From contig NZ_AP022618.1 of assembly GCF_010731615.1 (NCBI RefSeq), positions 2,790,001-2,854,000 of the forward strand: a DNA stretch of 64,000 bases. Reading direction: 5' to 3'. The stretch is from Mycolicibacterium insubricum. Lineage in GTDB: Bacteria; Actinomycetota; Actinomycetes; Mycobacteriales; Mycobacteriaceae. The position numbers and the translations under genes are program-made. Every line of letters starts with the position of its first letter. Position 1 is the first letter of the stretch. A model generated the notes under the pieces. That model was given only the letters and a program-made list of their open reading frames with translations, had not been told where the DNA came from and did no database searches. Shown piece by piece: positions 8,416-17,648 of this stretch.

Positions 8416-9594
8416 TCAGGCCTGGGTCGGGCGGGGTTCGCGGGGCATGCCCAGCCCGGCCATGGCGATGATGGTGCGCTGGATCTCGTTGGCGCCGCCA
8501 CCGAAGGTGTTGAGCACCGCGGTCCGCACCGCCGACTCGAGCGCGCCGCGCAGCGGGGCCTGGTGTCCGGAACGGCAACCGCTGCGATCCAGGATCTCGA
8601 TGAGTTCACCCGCGACGCGCTGGGTAAGCTCGGTGCCGAAAACCTTTGCCGCCGAGGCCTCACCCATTTCCAGGGCGCCCTTGGACATCGCGGCGTTGAT
8701 CCGCAGGTTCACCAACCGGTAGGCGGCGACCTGGGCCTCGACCCGGGCCAGCGCCAGCTGCACCCACGGCTTGTCGATCACCCGCTCGTCGTCGACGACG
8801 GTCTCGGTCGCCCACCGCAGGGTCTTCTCGAACAACGGCTCCAGCGCACCGAGGGTGCCTAGGGCGGCGCGTTCGAAGTTCAGCTGCGTGGTGATCAGCT
8901 TCCAGCCCTGGTTCTGGGCGCCGACCAGTGCGCTGGCCGGGATCCGGACGTCGTCGTAGAAGGTGTAATACGTCGAGATTCCGGGCATGGTGTGCAGCGG
9001 TTGACAGGAGAATCCCGGCGCCGAGGTCGGCACGATGAACAGTGAGATCCCCTTGTGCCGCTTGGCCTCCGGATCGGTCCGGGCAGCCAGCCAGATGTAA
9101 TCGGCGTTGCCGGCGCCGCTGGTGAACATCTTCTGGCCGTTGATCACGTACTCGTCGCCGTCGCGGACCGCGGTGGTCTGCAGCGCGGCGAGGTCGCTGC
9201 CCGCCGACGGCTCGGAGTAGCCGATGGCGAACTCCACGGTGCCGGCCAGGATGGCGGGCAGGAACGTCTGTTTCTGTTCCTCGGTGCCGAACTGCATGAG
9301 GGTGGGCCCGACGGTGTTCAGCGTCACCAACGGGATCGGGGCGTTCACCCGTTTGGCCTCTTCGAAGAAGATGTGCTGCTCGATCGCGGAGAATCCCTGC
9401 CCGCCATATTCTTTCGGCCATCCGACGCCGAGCAGTCCGGCGGTGGCCAGTGCGCGCACGCACTCCTTGATCGCCGGGCTGCCCTCGCCGCGGCGGCTGA
9501 TCGCGGCAGACCGCTCCGGTGTCATGACGGCTTCCAGATCGGCCCGGATCGATGCCCTCAGCTGCTCCTGCTCAGGGGTGTAGTCCAGATGCAC
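8416..9594 (-). CDS. acyl-CoA dehydrogenase (first of a pair)
   Basis: A 392-residue FadE-family flavoenzyme. Recognisable are the FAD/substrate segment FAIGYSEPSAGSDLAALQTTA, the following beta-domain stretch YVINGQKMFTSGA, and the C-terminal motif FGGGANEIQRTIIA near the end. It catalyses alpha,beta-dehydrogenation of an acyl-CoA ester. Start is GTG. It follows the CrtC-like gene by 50 bases and precedes the second FadE by 17. The ANEIQ region binds FAD in classical members, so this is likely the catalytically complete partner of the pair. Confidence 0.9.
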   Translation of the reverse strand: MHLDYTPEQEQLRASIRADLEAVMTPERSAAISRRGEGSPAIKECVRALATAGLLGVGWPKEYGGQGFSAIEQHIFFEEAKRVNAPIPLVTLNTVGPTLMQFGTEEQKQTFLPAILAGTVEFAIGYSEPSAGSDLAALQTTAVRDGDEYVINGQKMFTSGAGNADYIWLAARTDPEAKRHKGISLFIVPTSAPGFSCQPLHTMPGISTYYTFYDDVRIPASALVGAQNQGWKLITTQLNFERAALGTLGALEPLFEKTLRWATETVVDDERVIDKPWVQLALARVEAQVAAYRLVNLRINAAMSKGALEMGEASAAKVFGTELTQRVAGELIEILDRSGCRSGHQAPLRGALESAVRTAVLNTFGGGANEIQRTIIAMAGLGMPREPRPTQA

Positions 9595-9644
9595 AACTCA
9601 CCTTCTTCGGGTCGGGATGATCGCGTGGGGGCGTGGCCGCCGAC

Positions 9645-11018
9645 TCATCGCAGGTCGGCACGCACGGCGTGCGCCAGGGCGTCGAGGATCTCCAGCGTCT
9701 CGGCGCCGTCGGGACGGTCGGCCAGCAGCGGTCGTAGCCGATCCAGCTGACTCAGGGTTGCCTCGTTGTCACGCCGGGCAATTCGAGCGCGGGTGTCCTC
9801 CAGTGCCGCGGCCAGAGCGGGGGAGTCGGCGGCATCGAGCGCGAGTTGGGTTTCGAGCACCTGCAGCAGTTCCCAGTCGCGGTACATGGCATTGGTCGCC
9901 TCCGACAGCGACACTCCGGTGACAGGTCGCCCACCCATGGAGCCGACCCAGCGGTACGGGCCCTCCTGGTACTCGATCGGCAAAGCGTGTGCCGCTGCGG
10001 GTACCAGTGGCTCGCCGACGAGTTCGAGGTCGAGTGCGGCCGACCGCAGGACCTGTCGCTCGGGCAGGTACCGGGGCTTCGAGGGTGGACGCATCAGGCT
10101 GCGCACCTCGTCGGGCCAGCGCACGTAGCTGCACGTGGTGACCTGGAGATCCTCGACGCAGTCGACGGTGCCGTCGGGGTGCACCGCGGTGATCCCGGTG
10201 AACGGCACCTCTGCGTTGCCGGCGCGGCGGTCGAACTGTCGCCACACGCTGAGGTCGACGCCGTTGTCCAGGCCGATGGTGTGCCATTCGTGCGCCTGGC
10301 CGCGGGGATCGCCGCCGGTGCCACCGCCGCCGGCGTAGTTGGGAAACCACTGCCGGTCGATATGTCCGCCGGTTCCACTGACGTCTTCGGACGTCTCACC
10401 CCAGCGCAGGGTTCCGGTCATCGCCACACCGGTCTGGAAATAGGAGTAGGTGTCGTCCTGCATGCAGGCCACGATCCGGCCCCGGTGAACCGCGCCGCCG
10501 ACCGGTACCGGGGCCCGCGTCGTCCTCAGCTGCAGCTGCAGTTCCATTGCCGCGCCGGTGCTGTCGCAGCCGAGGGCGCAGAAGTCATAGCTGAACGGGA
10601 CGAGTTGGCCGCCGTCGTCCCGGCGGGTGGTCCAGGTCGACGTCCCGGCGCTGCTCTCATAGCGCAGGTCGAGGTGCCCGTCGGCGCTGGTCAGTTTCTG
10701 GATCGAGCCCGGCGTCATGTTCTTCGGCGGCATGTCGTAGTCGGTGAACGTGCCGTAACTGCCATGGTCGATGTCGAACAGGGCGAAGGTGTGGAAGTCG
10801 GCGACGATATCGCCGCCCGGGCGGTTCCGGTTGTAGATCGCGATGAAGGCGAACCTGCGCCCGGTGGAGGTGCCCGCCAGATGCCCGGCCAGATACCAGG
10901 TGTCGGATTGATAGCCGGGATGGGTTCCCTCGGCGGCGGGGAACTCGAGTTCGGGATCGCCGGGGACCAGCCGGTAGGGATAGTGTCGCCAGTCGGCGTG
11001 GGTCGAGGATTGCGTCAT
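9645..11018 (-). CDS. CrtC/AttH-like lipocalin-fold hydrolase
   Basis: A 457-residue protein related to the CrtC (carotenoid 1,2-hydratase) N-terminal/AttH family. Typical are the repeated lipocalin-like strand segments, GHLAGTSTGRRFAFIAIY near the N terminus, and GGHIDRQWFPNY in the middle. Some relatives are called secreted hydrolases, yet no signal peptide is seen here. The ATG at 11018 is selected because longer in-frame extensions would run back into the alcohol dehydrogenase gene. It sits 16 bases after that gene and before two acyl-CoA dehydrogenases, so hydration or modification of a terpenoid or fatty substrate is plausible but unproven. Confidence 0.65.
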   Translation of the reverse strand: MTQSSTHADWRHYPYRLVPGDPELEFPAAEGTHPGYQSDTWYLAGHLAGTSTGRRFAFIAIYNRNRPGGDIVADFHTFALFDIDHGSYGTFTDYDMPPKNMTPGSIQKLTSADGHLDLRYESSAGTSTWTTRRDDGGQLVPFSYDFCALGCDSTGAAMELQLQLRTTRAPVPVGGAVHRGRIVACMQDDTYSYFQTGVAMTGTLRWGETSEDVSGTGGHIDRQWFPNYAGGGGTGGDPRGQAHEWHTIGLDNGVDLSVWRQFDRRAGNAEVPFTGITAVHPDGTVDCVEDLQVTTCSYVRWPDEVRSLMRPPSKPRYLPERQVLRSAALDLELVGEPLVPAAAHALPIEYQEGPYRWVGSMGGRPVTGVSLSEATNAMYRDWELLQVLETQLALDAADSPALAAALEDTRARIARRDNEATLSQLDRLRPLLADRPDGAETLEILDALAHAVRADLR

Positions 11019-11034
11019 CGCGTGTGGCCCGGTG

Positions 11035-12126
11035 TCATCCGTTGACGATGACCGAGCGGATACCGGAGCCCGAGCGCAGGTCGTCGAACGCGACGTTGAC
11101 ATCGTCGAGCGGGATGCGTTCGCTGATCAGTTTGTCCAGCGGCAGCCGACCGGTGCGCCAGAGGTTCAGCAACATGGGAAAGTCCCGGTTGGGAACGATC
11201 GACCCGTACTGGCACCCCACCAGGGTCTTGGCGTGCATGTAGAGGTCGTAGGCCGACAGTGACACCATCGCGTCTGGCGCGGCCGCGCCGACGATGCACG
11301 TGGTGCCGCCGCGCCGGGTTGCCTTGACGGCGAATTCGATGGTGGCCGGGCGGCCGACGGCTTCGAAGACGAAGTCGGCGCCGCGGCTCCCGGTGGCAGA
11401 ACGGATCGCTGCGATGGCGTCGTCGTCACCCGGGTCGACGGCATGGGTGGCGCCGAGGTCGATCGCGGCTGCCCGGCGGGACTCGACCGGGTCGATCGCG
11501 ATGATCTCGGCGGCACCGCGCACCTTGGCGGCCATCAGCGCGGCCAGCCCGACGCCACCGAGCCCGATGACGGCCACCGAACTGCCGTGCTCGACGGGCG
11601 CTGTGTTCAGCGCGGCCCCGGCACCGGTGGACACCCCGCAGCCGATCAGCGAGGCGATCTCCAACGGGATGTCGGGATCGATCGGGACCACCGCACGGGC
11701 CAGGCAGTTGGTGGCCGTGGCGAAGCTCGACACCCCCATGGAGGTGAACAATGCCGCGCCGGCCGAGTCGGTGGCGTACGGCATCGTGTAGACGTCGCGA
11801 ATCGCATTGCGACACAGGTGGACTTCACCCTGTCGGCAGAACCAGCAGTTGCCGCAGGCGGCCACCCAGGCGATCACCACGTGATCACCCGGCTTGACGT
11901 GGTGTACCTCGGACCCGACGGCCTCGATGACGCCCGCTCCTTCGTGACCGAGCACGCATGGCGTGCCGACGGGCAGCCCGCCGGTCGCCTGGGAGAGGTC
12001 GGAGTGGCAGACCCCGCTGGCCGCGATCCGTACCCGGACCTGGTCGGGCGCCAGGGGAGCCAGGGTGATCTCTTCGATCCGCAGCGGCTCGTCCACCGCC
12101 CGCAGAATGGCTGCCCGCTCAGTCAT
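11035..12126 (-). CDS. zinc-dependent alcohol dehydrogenase
   Basis: A 363-residue medium-chain dehydrogenase. The catalytic zinc region is GVCHSDLSQATGG with GHEGAGVIEAVG. The structural zinc site has four Cys in CGNCWFCRQGEVHLC. The NAD(P)-binding motif is VIGLGGVGLAA near residue 190. It should oxidise an alcohol to an aldehyde or ketone. It is first in a minus-strand run with the CrtC-like gene and two FadE genes. Its start is 146 bases from the 12272 operator, which lies in the shared divergent region with a P450 gene. Overall shape resembles class III-type and aryl-alcohol dehydrogenases; substrate unknown. Confidence 0.9.
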   Translation of the reverse strand: MTERAAILRAVDEPLRIEEITLAPLAPDQVRVRIAASGVCHSDLSQATGGLPVGTPCVLGHEGAGVIEAVGSEVHHVKPGDHVVIAWVAACGNCWFCRQGEVHLCRNAIRDVYTMPYATDSAGAALFTSMGVSSFATATNCLARAVVPIDPDIPLEIASLIGCGVSTGAGAALNTAPVEHGSSVAVIGLGGVGLAALMAAKVRGAAEIIAIDPVESRRAAAIDLGATHAVDPGDDDAIAAIRSATGSRGADFVFEAVGRPATIEFAVKATRRGGTTCIVGAAAPDAMVSLSAYDLYMHAKTLVGCQYGSIVPNRDFPMLLNLWRTGRLPLDKLISERIPLDDVNVAFDDLRSGSGIRSVIVNG

Positions 12127-12271
12127 CGGTCACCTCGAACCTTCCACGGAGAAAATGCTGTCAGAACCGGCCGCAGGACGAGGTGATGTTGGGCGGTGAA
12201 TCTGAGCCAACACCATCGATGCGCCGATCGGTCCGGGAATCGGCAGGGCCGAACATTCCCCTTTTCCAAAT

Positions 12272-12292
12272 CAACCGTATGTCTTACCGTAA
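12272..12292. promoter_or_regulatory. quasi-palindromic operator, copy 2 of 3
   Basis: Second copy of CCGTATGnCwTACCGTAA, identical over 21 bases to the copy at 14415-14435. It lies in the 268-base divergent gap between the alcohol dehydrogenase and P450 genes, about 100 bases before the P450 start. Confidence 0.65.
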
Positions 12293-12394
12293 TGTTGTGT
12301 CAACGGCTGCGGCCGGTTGACGCACGGTCTGAGATCGAGACTCCGGTGGGCGACACCGAACCTCGTTCTACCGGTCACCACCAGGAGGAATACG

Positions 12395-13594
12395 TTGACC
12401 ACCTCGAAAGTCTCGTTCGACCCGTTCTCGGATGATTTCTTCAACGCCCCGTTCGCGACGTACCGCCGGATGCGCGATGAGGCGCCGGTCTACTACAACG
12501 AGATCTACGACTTCTATGCGCTGACCCGACACGAGGACGTCACCGAGGCGCTCAAGGATCACCAGACCTACTCGTCGTCGCGCGGCATCGATCTGGCGAT
12601 GGTGCAGTCCGGCCAGCCGGTACCGCCGCTGATCATCATGATGGACCCGCCCGCACACCGCCGGATGCGCAGCCTGGTCAACAAGGTGTTCACCCCGCGG
12701 GCCATCGAACGCCAGCGGCAGACCGTCATCGACACCATCGACCACTACCTGGATGCCGCCGACCCGGAGCACTTCGACGTCGTCCAGGACTTCTCGGCAC
12801 TGTTTCCCGTCGAAGTCATCACCGAGATGCTCGGTGTGCCGAAAGAGCAGCGCCAGGACGTGCGGTTGCTGCTCGACAAGCAGCTGGCCCGGGAGTACGG
12901 CAACATCGAGATGCCCGAGGAGGGCATCCAGGCCGGTATCCAGACCGGGCTGATGTACTACAACATCATCCAGGAACACCGCGCCCATCCTCAGGACGAC
13001 ATGATCAGCGACCTGATCGACGTCGAGATAGAGCGCGACGGCGAGATGACCAAGCTCGACGACATCGAGATCACCGGGTTCGCCTCATTGCTCGGCGGTG
13101 CCGGCGCGGAGACGGTGACCAAACTGGTCGGCAACGCCGTGGTCACCTTCGCCGATTATCCCGAGCAGTGGCAGGAGCTGATCGAGGACCGCAGCAAGAT
13201 CCCGGCGGCTGTCGAGGAACTGCTTCGCTGGGAGGCCCCGGCGCAGTACCTGGTCCGGTACAGCATGAGAGACATCGAGCTGCACGGAACCACGATTCCG
13301 GCCGGCAAGCCGGTGCTGTTGTGTCTGGGCTCGGCGAATCGGGACGAGCGCGCATTCACCGCGGCCGACAGCTTCGACATCGACCGGGATCGCGCCGAGG
13401 CGCAGAACGTCGGCCTCGGATACGGCATCCACAGCTGCCTGGGCGCTGCGCTGGCCCGGATGGAATGCGCGATCGCGCTGGACAAGCTGCTCGACTGGAT
13501 GCCCCGCTACGAACTGGTGCGCTCCGGTCTCAAGCGCGTCGCGATGACCAACGTGGTCGGCTGGTACAACGTTCCGGTCCGGGTACTGCGCTGA
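12395..13594 (+). CDS. cytochrome P450 (second)
   Basis: A 399-residue P450 with I-helix GGAGAETVTKL, ExxR in VEELLRW, and haem loop LGYGIHSCLG. In the haem loop the usual Phe is replaced by Leu-Gly-Tyr. The I-helix threonine is preceded by Glu, as is normal for bacterial classes. The TTG at 12395 is chosen because AGGAGGAA lies just upstream and the N terminus then aligns with other P450s; upstream in-frame codons from 12317 have no such site. It is monocistronic and is preceded by operator copy 2. It would act with unlinked ferredoxin partners. Confidence 0.92.
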   Translation: MTTSKVSFDPFSDDFFNAPFATYRRMRDEAPVYYNEIYDFYALTRHEDVTEALKDHQTYSSSRGIDLAMVQSGQPVPPLIIMMDPPAHRRMRSLVNKVFTPRAIERQRQTVIDTIDHYLDAADPEHFDVVQDFSALFPVEVITEMLGVPKEQRQDVRLLLDKQLAREYGNIEMPEEGIQAGIQTGLMYYNIIQEHRAHPQDDMISDLIDVEIERDGEMTKLDDIEITGFASLLGGAGAETVTKLVGNAVVTFADYPEQWQELIEDRSKIPAAVEELLRWEAPAQYLVRYSMRDIELHGTTIPAGKPVLLCLGSANRDERAFTAADSFDIDRDRAEAQNVGLGYGIHSCLGAALARMECAIALDKLLDWMPRYELVRSGLKRVAMTNVVGWYNVPVRVLR

Positions 13595-13601
13595 GCGAAG
13601 G

Positions 13602-14336
13602 CTACTTCCGGTTCGCCGGGCGCTTCCGGGACGGTTTGGCCAGCAGGGTCTCCGCGCGGGTGATGATCGCCTCCAGGGTGAACTCGAATTCCAGGTCGAG
13701 AATCGAATGTCCCTGGTATTCCAACTCGTACAGATGCGGGTGCGCGGCGGTCACGCCGGTGGGCCGCCTAGCGTCGGCGTAACGCCCGGTGTTGTTCTGG
13801 TGCTCGATCATCGCGGTGCCGCGACTGTGCGCCGACAACGCGAGGTAAACGGTGAGTGCGTCACCGGGTTTGAAACCCGCGTCGACCATCACCGCGATGA
13901 CGGCCTCCAGGTTGTCCACCGAGGTTTGAGTGGCTTCCTGGCTGAGTTCGCCGGTGCGCATCAGGATGAGCTCGCAGAGCACCGGGTTCTCCGCGAAGAC
14001 CAGCTTCATCTTGCGGAAGTGGTTGCGCAGCGCATCCTGCCAGCTGCCACCGTCGCTGAACGGGTTGGTGAAATGGTATTGGCGGGTGGCGCGTTCGGTC
14101 ATCGCATCCAGCAGCTGTTCCTTTTTCCGGAAGTGCCAGTAGATGCTGGTGACGGGGACGTCGAGGTGCTTGGCCAGCACCGGCATACTCAACCCGGCGA
14201 TGGACACCTCGTCGGCGAGTTCGAATGCACCGGTGATGACTTCCTCGAGGTCCAGCGAACCGCGGGGCCGGCGTTTCGGCTTCGGGCGCACCTCCGGCGA
14301 CGATGTGGACCGCACCGAGGTGCCCGTACCGGCCAT
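13602..14336 (-). CDS. TetR family regulator (candidate local master regulator)
   Basis: About 244 residues, TetR type. After a basic tail RPKPKRRPRGSLDLEEV there is a helix-turn-helix with AGLSMPVLAKHLDVPVTSIYWHFRKKEQLLDAM, here given by position near residues 35-70. The ATG at 14336 (or the adjacent one at 14339) follows GGAGGA. It is transcribed away from the crotonase gene, with operator copy 3 at 14415 in the shared gap. That arrangement is typical of an autoregulated TetR repressor. By extension it may also control the P450 genes at 2532 and 12395. Confidence 0.88.
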   Translation of the reverse strand: MAGTGTSVRSTSSPEVRPKPKRRPRGSLDLEEVITGAFELADEVSIAGLSMPVLAKHLDVPVTSIYWHFRKKEQLLDAMTERATRQYHFTNPFSDGGSWQDALRNHFRKMKLVFAENPVLCELILMRTGELSQEATQTSVDNLEAVIAVMVDAGFKPGDALTVYLALSAHSRGTAMIEHQNNTGRYADARRPTGVTAAHPHLYELEYQGHSILDLEFEFTLEAIITRAETLLAKPSRKRPANRK

Positions 14337-14414
14337 CATTCCTCCGCGGTGTCCGCACCATATCGGCGCTGCCAATGACTCACTGGCCCGAATGATACAT
14401 GCCCTTCCCGAATG

Positions 14415-14435
14415 CAACCGTATGTCTTACCGTAA
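14415..14435. promoter_or_regulatory. quasi-palindromic operator, copy 3 of 3
   Basis: Third copy of CCGTATGnCwTACCGTAA, in the divergent gap between tetR (start 14336) and the crotonase gene (start 14524). A site in this place can repress both directions. Confidence 0.7.
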
Positions 14436-14523
14436 CCTGATTACGTAGTACCCCGATTGTGCGGCGCAGCGGAGTTCCCGCGGCGCAGCGAATGTCATCG
14501 AGACCGGCAAGGACGGACCACAG

Positions 14524-15345
14524 ATGCCCGTGCACTACGAACTCGGCGCGCGACCCGACGCCGAACACGTCGTACTCATCACCCTGGACCGTCCCGAAGC
14601 CAGGAACGCCTGCGATCTGGAACATTTTCACCAGTTGGCGCAGGCCTGGAAACGGTTCGGCGACGACGACGACGCCTGGGTGGCCATCTTCACCGGCGTC
14701 GGGCGGTCCTACATGTCCGGCGCCGATCTGAAGACCTACGTCCCCGAGATCACCGCCCTGGCCAAGGAACTCAAGGACGGGACCGTCACCTCGGTGAAGG
14801 GCTACTCGCTGTCCGACGGGACCGACGCCGTGCTGCGCGGCAGCAAGATCTACAAGCCGATCATCGCTGCGATCAACGGTCCGTGCGTCGCCGGGGGCAT
14901 GGAGATGCTCGGTGGGGTGGACATCCGGATCGCCGCCGAGCATGCGACTTTCGGCGTACTGGAACCCGCGCGCGGCCTGTTCGCCGGCGGCGGGACCACG
15001 GTCCGGCTGCCGCGCCAGATTCCGTTTGCCCACGCGATGGAGTTCCTGCTGTGTGCGGACCTCATCGATGCGCCCCAGGCGCATGCCATGGGACTGCTCA
15101 ACGCCGTGGTTCCGGAAGGCGACCTGCTCGACACCGCCTTCGCGTACGCCCGGCGCATCACCCGCAACGCCCCCCTGGCGGTTCAAGCCACCAAGCGCAG
15201 CGTGCTGGAGGGACTCAAGGTCGATATGCGTGAGGCCTATCGCAACGAGGCCCGGATCTCCCGCGAGGTGTTCGCCACCGAGGACGCCAAGGAAGGGCCG
15301 CGGGCATTCGCCGAGAAGCGCGAGCCGCGCTGGTCGGGCTCATGA
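14524..15345 (+). CDS. enoyl-CoA hydratase/isomerase (crotonase) family protein
   Basis: A 273-residue crotonase-fold protein. The oxyanion-hole region is GRSYMSGADLKTY with a second one at NGPCVAGGMEMLGGVD. Acidic residues equivalent to the two catalytic Glu of crotonase are present in GGMEM and VLEPARGL. It would hydrate or isomerise an enoyl-CoA. The start ATG is preceded by an AAGGA. It overlaps the following thiolase-like gene by 4 bases (ATGA), so the two are translationally coupled. Operator copy 3 is about 90 bases upstream. Confidence 0.9.
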   Translation: MPVHYELGARPDAEHVVLITLDRPEARNACDLEHFHQLAQAWKRFGDDDDAWVAIFTGVGRSYMSGADLKTYVPEITALAKELKDGTVTSVKGYSLSDGTDAVLRGSKIYKPIIAAINGPCVAGGMEMLGGVDIRIAAEHATFGVLEPARGLFAGGGTTVRLPRQIPFAHAMEFLLCADLIDAPQAHAMGLLNAVVPEGDLLDTAFAYARRITRNAPLAVQATKRSVLEGLKVDMREAYRNEARISREVFATEDAKEGPRAFAEKREPRWSGS

Positions 15346-16820
15346 CAACCGCTATGGAGGATGCACGCCAGCTCTGCGTGATCGGGGCCGCCCAGCACAC
15401 CGACCGTGACGGCGACGCGCCGGAACCGCTGATCAGCTGGGAACGACGGGCACACGAGGCCGCCGCCGGCCTGGAGTCGGTTCTGCCGCAGATCGATTCA
15501 CTGCAGGTGGTGTACTGCCACAGCTGGCCCTACGACGATCCGACCGGCCGGCTGGCAACCGCCCTGGGTGCTCAACCGCGGCACCAGGTGTACTCCGGGA
15601 TCGGTGGCACCACCCCGCAGGAGCTGGTCAACGCCACCGCCGAGTCGATGCTCCGCGGCGAGCTGGAGCTGGCTCTGATCTGCAGCGCGGAGGGACTCGC
15701 CACGCTGCGCAACGCCAAGCGCGACGGCCGCCGGTTGCCGTGGAGTCACCGCAAATCCTCACCATTCCCCTGGGACCCTCCGCACCAGTCTGAACTCGCC
15801 CACAATGTGCTGCAGGCCTGGGAGACGTTCCCGCTCTGGGACACCGCCCGGCGGGCGCGACTGGGTGCCTCGCTGACCGCCGACGCGGCCGAGGCTGCGA
15901 CGATGATGGCGGCGATGAGCCAGGTGGCCGCCAGCAATCCACACGCCTGGCGACGCACGGCCTACGACGCCGCCGCGGTGGGCGCACCGACCGCCGACAA
16001 CAGGTATGTCGGCTGGCCGTACACCAAGCGGGAAGTGGCGGTCATGGACGTCGACATGTCGGCCGCCCTGCTGCTGGCGACGCGCGAGAAGGCCGACGCT
16101 CTCGGCGTTCCCGAGGATCGACGGCTTTACCTGCGCGGCTGGGCCTACGCCGAGGACCCGGCGAGCATCGCCGAGCGCGACGACATGTCCCGGTCGGCGG
16201 CGATGGCGGTGGCCGGCCGTCGGGCACTGGCCAATGCCGGTGTCGGGCTGGATGATCTCGGTGCGTTCGACCTCTACTCGTGCTTCCCGTCATCGGTTCG
16301 GCTGGAGTGCGATGCGCTCGGTCTCGCGCTCGACGACCCCCGCGGACTCACCATCACCGGCGGCCTGCCGTTCGCCGGGGGACCGGCCAGCGCCTATCTG
16401 ATGCACGTCATCGCAACGGCTTTCGACCGATTGTCCACGGCCTCCGGTGACGTGCTGGTGACCGGCGTGGGCATGCATCTGGCAAAGCATGTCGCCGCCG
16501 TCTGGTCGGGGAGACCCGGCTGCGCAACTCTCCCGGCTCCCGGCGAGGCGCAGGCGCTGCAGGCCGAGGTGGAGGCGCAGCAGCCCCGGCGTCACGTACT
16601 GACGACCTGGAGTGGGCCCGCGTCGGTCTGCGCCTACACCGTGGCGCACGGACGCGACGGTGCACCGGTGCAAGGCCTGCTGGTGCTCGATACCGCGCAG
16701 GGCCGGGCGCTGGCCCGGGTGCACGATGCCGACCTGCTGGCCGAGGCTGAGTCGACCGAGCTGGTGGACCGGGACGTGGTGGTCACCACCGACGGGGAGC
16801 GCAACGTTGCACGCTGGTAG
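15342..16820 (+). CDS. thiolase-like protein without the usual nucleophilic Cys
   Basis: A 492-residue thiolase-fold protein of the type annotated as acetyl-CoA acetyltransferase in mycobacteria (similar in layout to Rv1867). The second-half motif is DLYSCFPSSVRLE, and the C-terminal half contains GLPFAGGPASAYLMH. The position where thiolases carry the acyl-accepting Cys reads YSGIGGTTPQELV, with no Cys. Either catalysis differs or the protein works as a non-thiolytic partner. It is coupled to the crotonase gene by a 4-base overlap. Direct role: probably late steps of side-chain beta-oxidation (inference). Confidence 0.78.
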   Translation: MTTAMEDARQLCVIGAAQHTDRDGDAPEPLISWERRAHEAAAGLESVLPQIDSLQVVYCHSWPYDDPTGRLATALGAQPRHQVYSGIGGTTPQELVNATAESMLRGELELALICSAEGLATLRNAKRDGRRLPWSHRKSSPFPWDPPHQSELAHNVLQAWETFPLWDTARRARLGASLTADAAEAATMMAAMSQVAASNPHAWRRTAYDAAAVGAPTADNRYVGWPYTKREVAVMDVDMSAALLLATREKADALGVPEDRRLYLRGWAYAEDPASIAERDDMSRSAAMAVAGRRALANAGVGLDDLGAFDLYSCFPSSVRLECDALGLALDDPRGLTITGGLPFAGGPASAYLMHVIATAFDRLSTASGDVLVTGVGMHLAKHVAAVWSGRPGCATLPAPGEAQALQAEVEAQQPRRHVLTTWSGPASVCAYTVAHGRDGAPVQGLLVLDTAQGRALARVHDADLLAEAESTELVDRDVVVTTDGERNVARW

Positions 16821-16859
16821 TTCGGCCAGTCTGGTGGTTCGGCCACGCCGGTAGTCCGA

Positions 16860-17648
16860 CTACGCGTCGGCGGAGCGTACCTCGCGGGCCAGCGAGATGA
16901 TCGCGCTGTTGAAGCGCTGAGCGCTGTCGATCTCGTCCGCGATGACTCCGAGCAGGCAAGCCAGGGTGTTCTCCAGGTTCTCGAACACCGGATGCTCGAT
17001 GTCGCCGAGCCGGTCGACGGCATCGAGCAGATCGTGCAGGTGGCAGGTCAGCAGATAGAGCGGGTCCCCGGCGATGCTGGTCGGGTCGATCTGCAGGGTG
17101 CCGTATCGGCCGAGCAATGCGTTGGAATCGAGAAAATCCGGGTCCGGCAGCGCAATCCGGTGAAGCAGCAGCCAATCGGCGGTGGCGGCGTTGGTCCGCC
17201 GGATCCGCTCGAGCAGCGCCTCGGCCTCGACGCGTGCCGGATATGCCGGATGGCCGGCACACTCGGAGCCGAGCTCGTCGGACCCGAAAAGCGCTGCGCC
17301 GTCGAGAGCTTCCAGAAGCGCGGGCAGCTCGACCAGTCGTCGGATCCGGCCACCGGTGAGCACGTAGTCGGCGAGCAGCCAGCGCAGATCGTCCAACCGG
17401 ACGAAGGCCACCTCGGCGACCTCCGATTCATAGGGCTCCAGTGCCTGCATCCCGTACAGGTGGTCCGCCAGCGTCGCCAGCTCACGCACTTCGCGGTGGA
17501 TCAGCGACGGCCAGTCGACGGCTTCGACCGACGCGCCGCCGACGGCGCACTCTGCTCGACGCCGCGGTTGCGGGACCGGCGGTGCGGTCTGTGGGGCGCG
17601 GTCCCGCCGGATCTGCGCGGCCAGCACCGCCGCGGCGAACGCGCTCAC
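16860..17648 (-). CDS. conserved hypothetical protein coupled to APH-like gene
   Basis: A 262-residue protein that I do not recognise. The GTG start at 17648 overlaps the TGA of the upstream kinase-like gene (GTGA, 4 bases), indicating tight coupling. The N terminus has a short Ala-rich stretch followed by a Pro/Arg-rich linker. The rest is acidic and predicted largely helical, with many Leu/Asp/Glu (for example HLHDLLDAVDRLGDIEHPVFENLE). No metal or nucleotide motif is obvious. It ends 39 bases from the convergent thiolase-like gene. A role with the phosphotransferase is inferred from coupling alone. Confidence 0.65.
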   Translation of the reverse strand: MSAFAAAVLAAQIRRDRAPQTAPPVPQPRRRAECAVGGASVEAVDWPSLIHREVRELATLADHLYGMQALEPYESEVAEVAFVRLDDLRWLLADYVLTGGRIRRLVELPALLEALDGAALFGSDELGSECAGHPAYPARVEAEALLERIRRTNAATADWLLLHRIALPDPDFLDSNALLGRYGTLQIDPTSIAGDPLYLLTCHLHDLLDAVDRLGDIEHPVFENLENTLACLLGVIADEIDSAQRFNSAIISLAREVRSADA

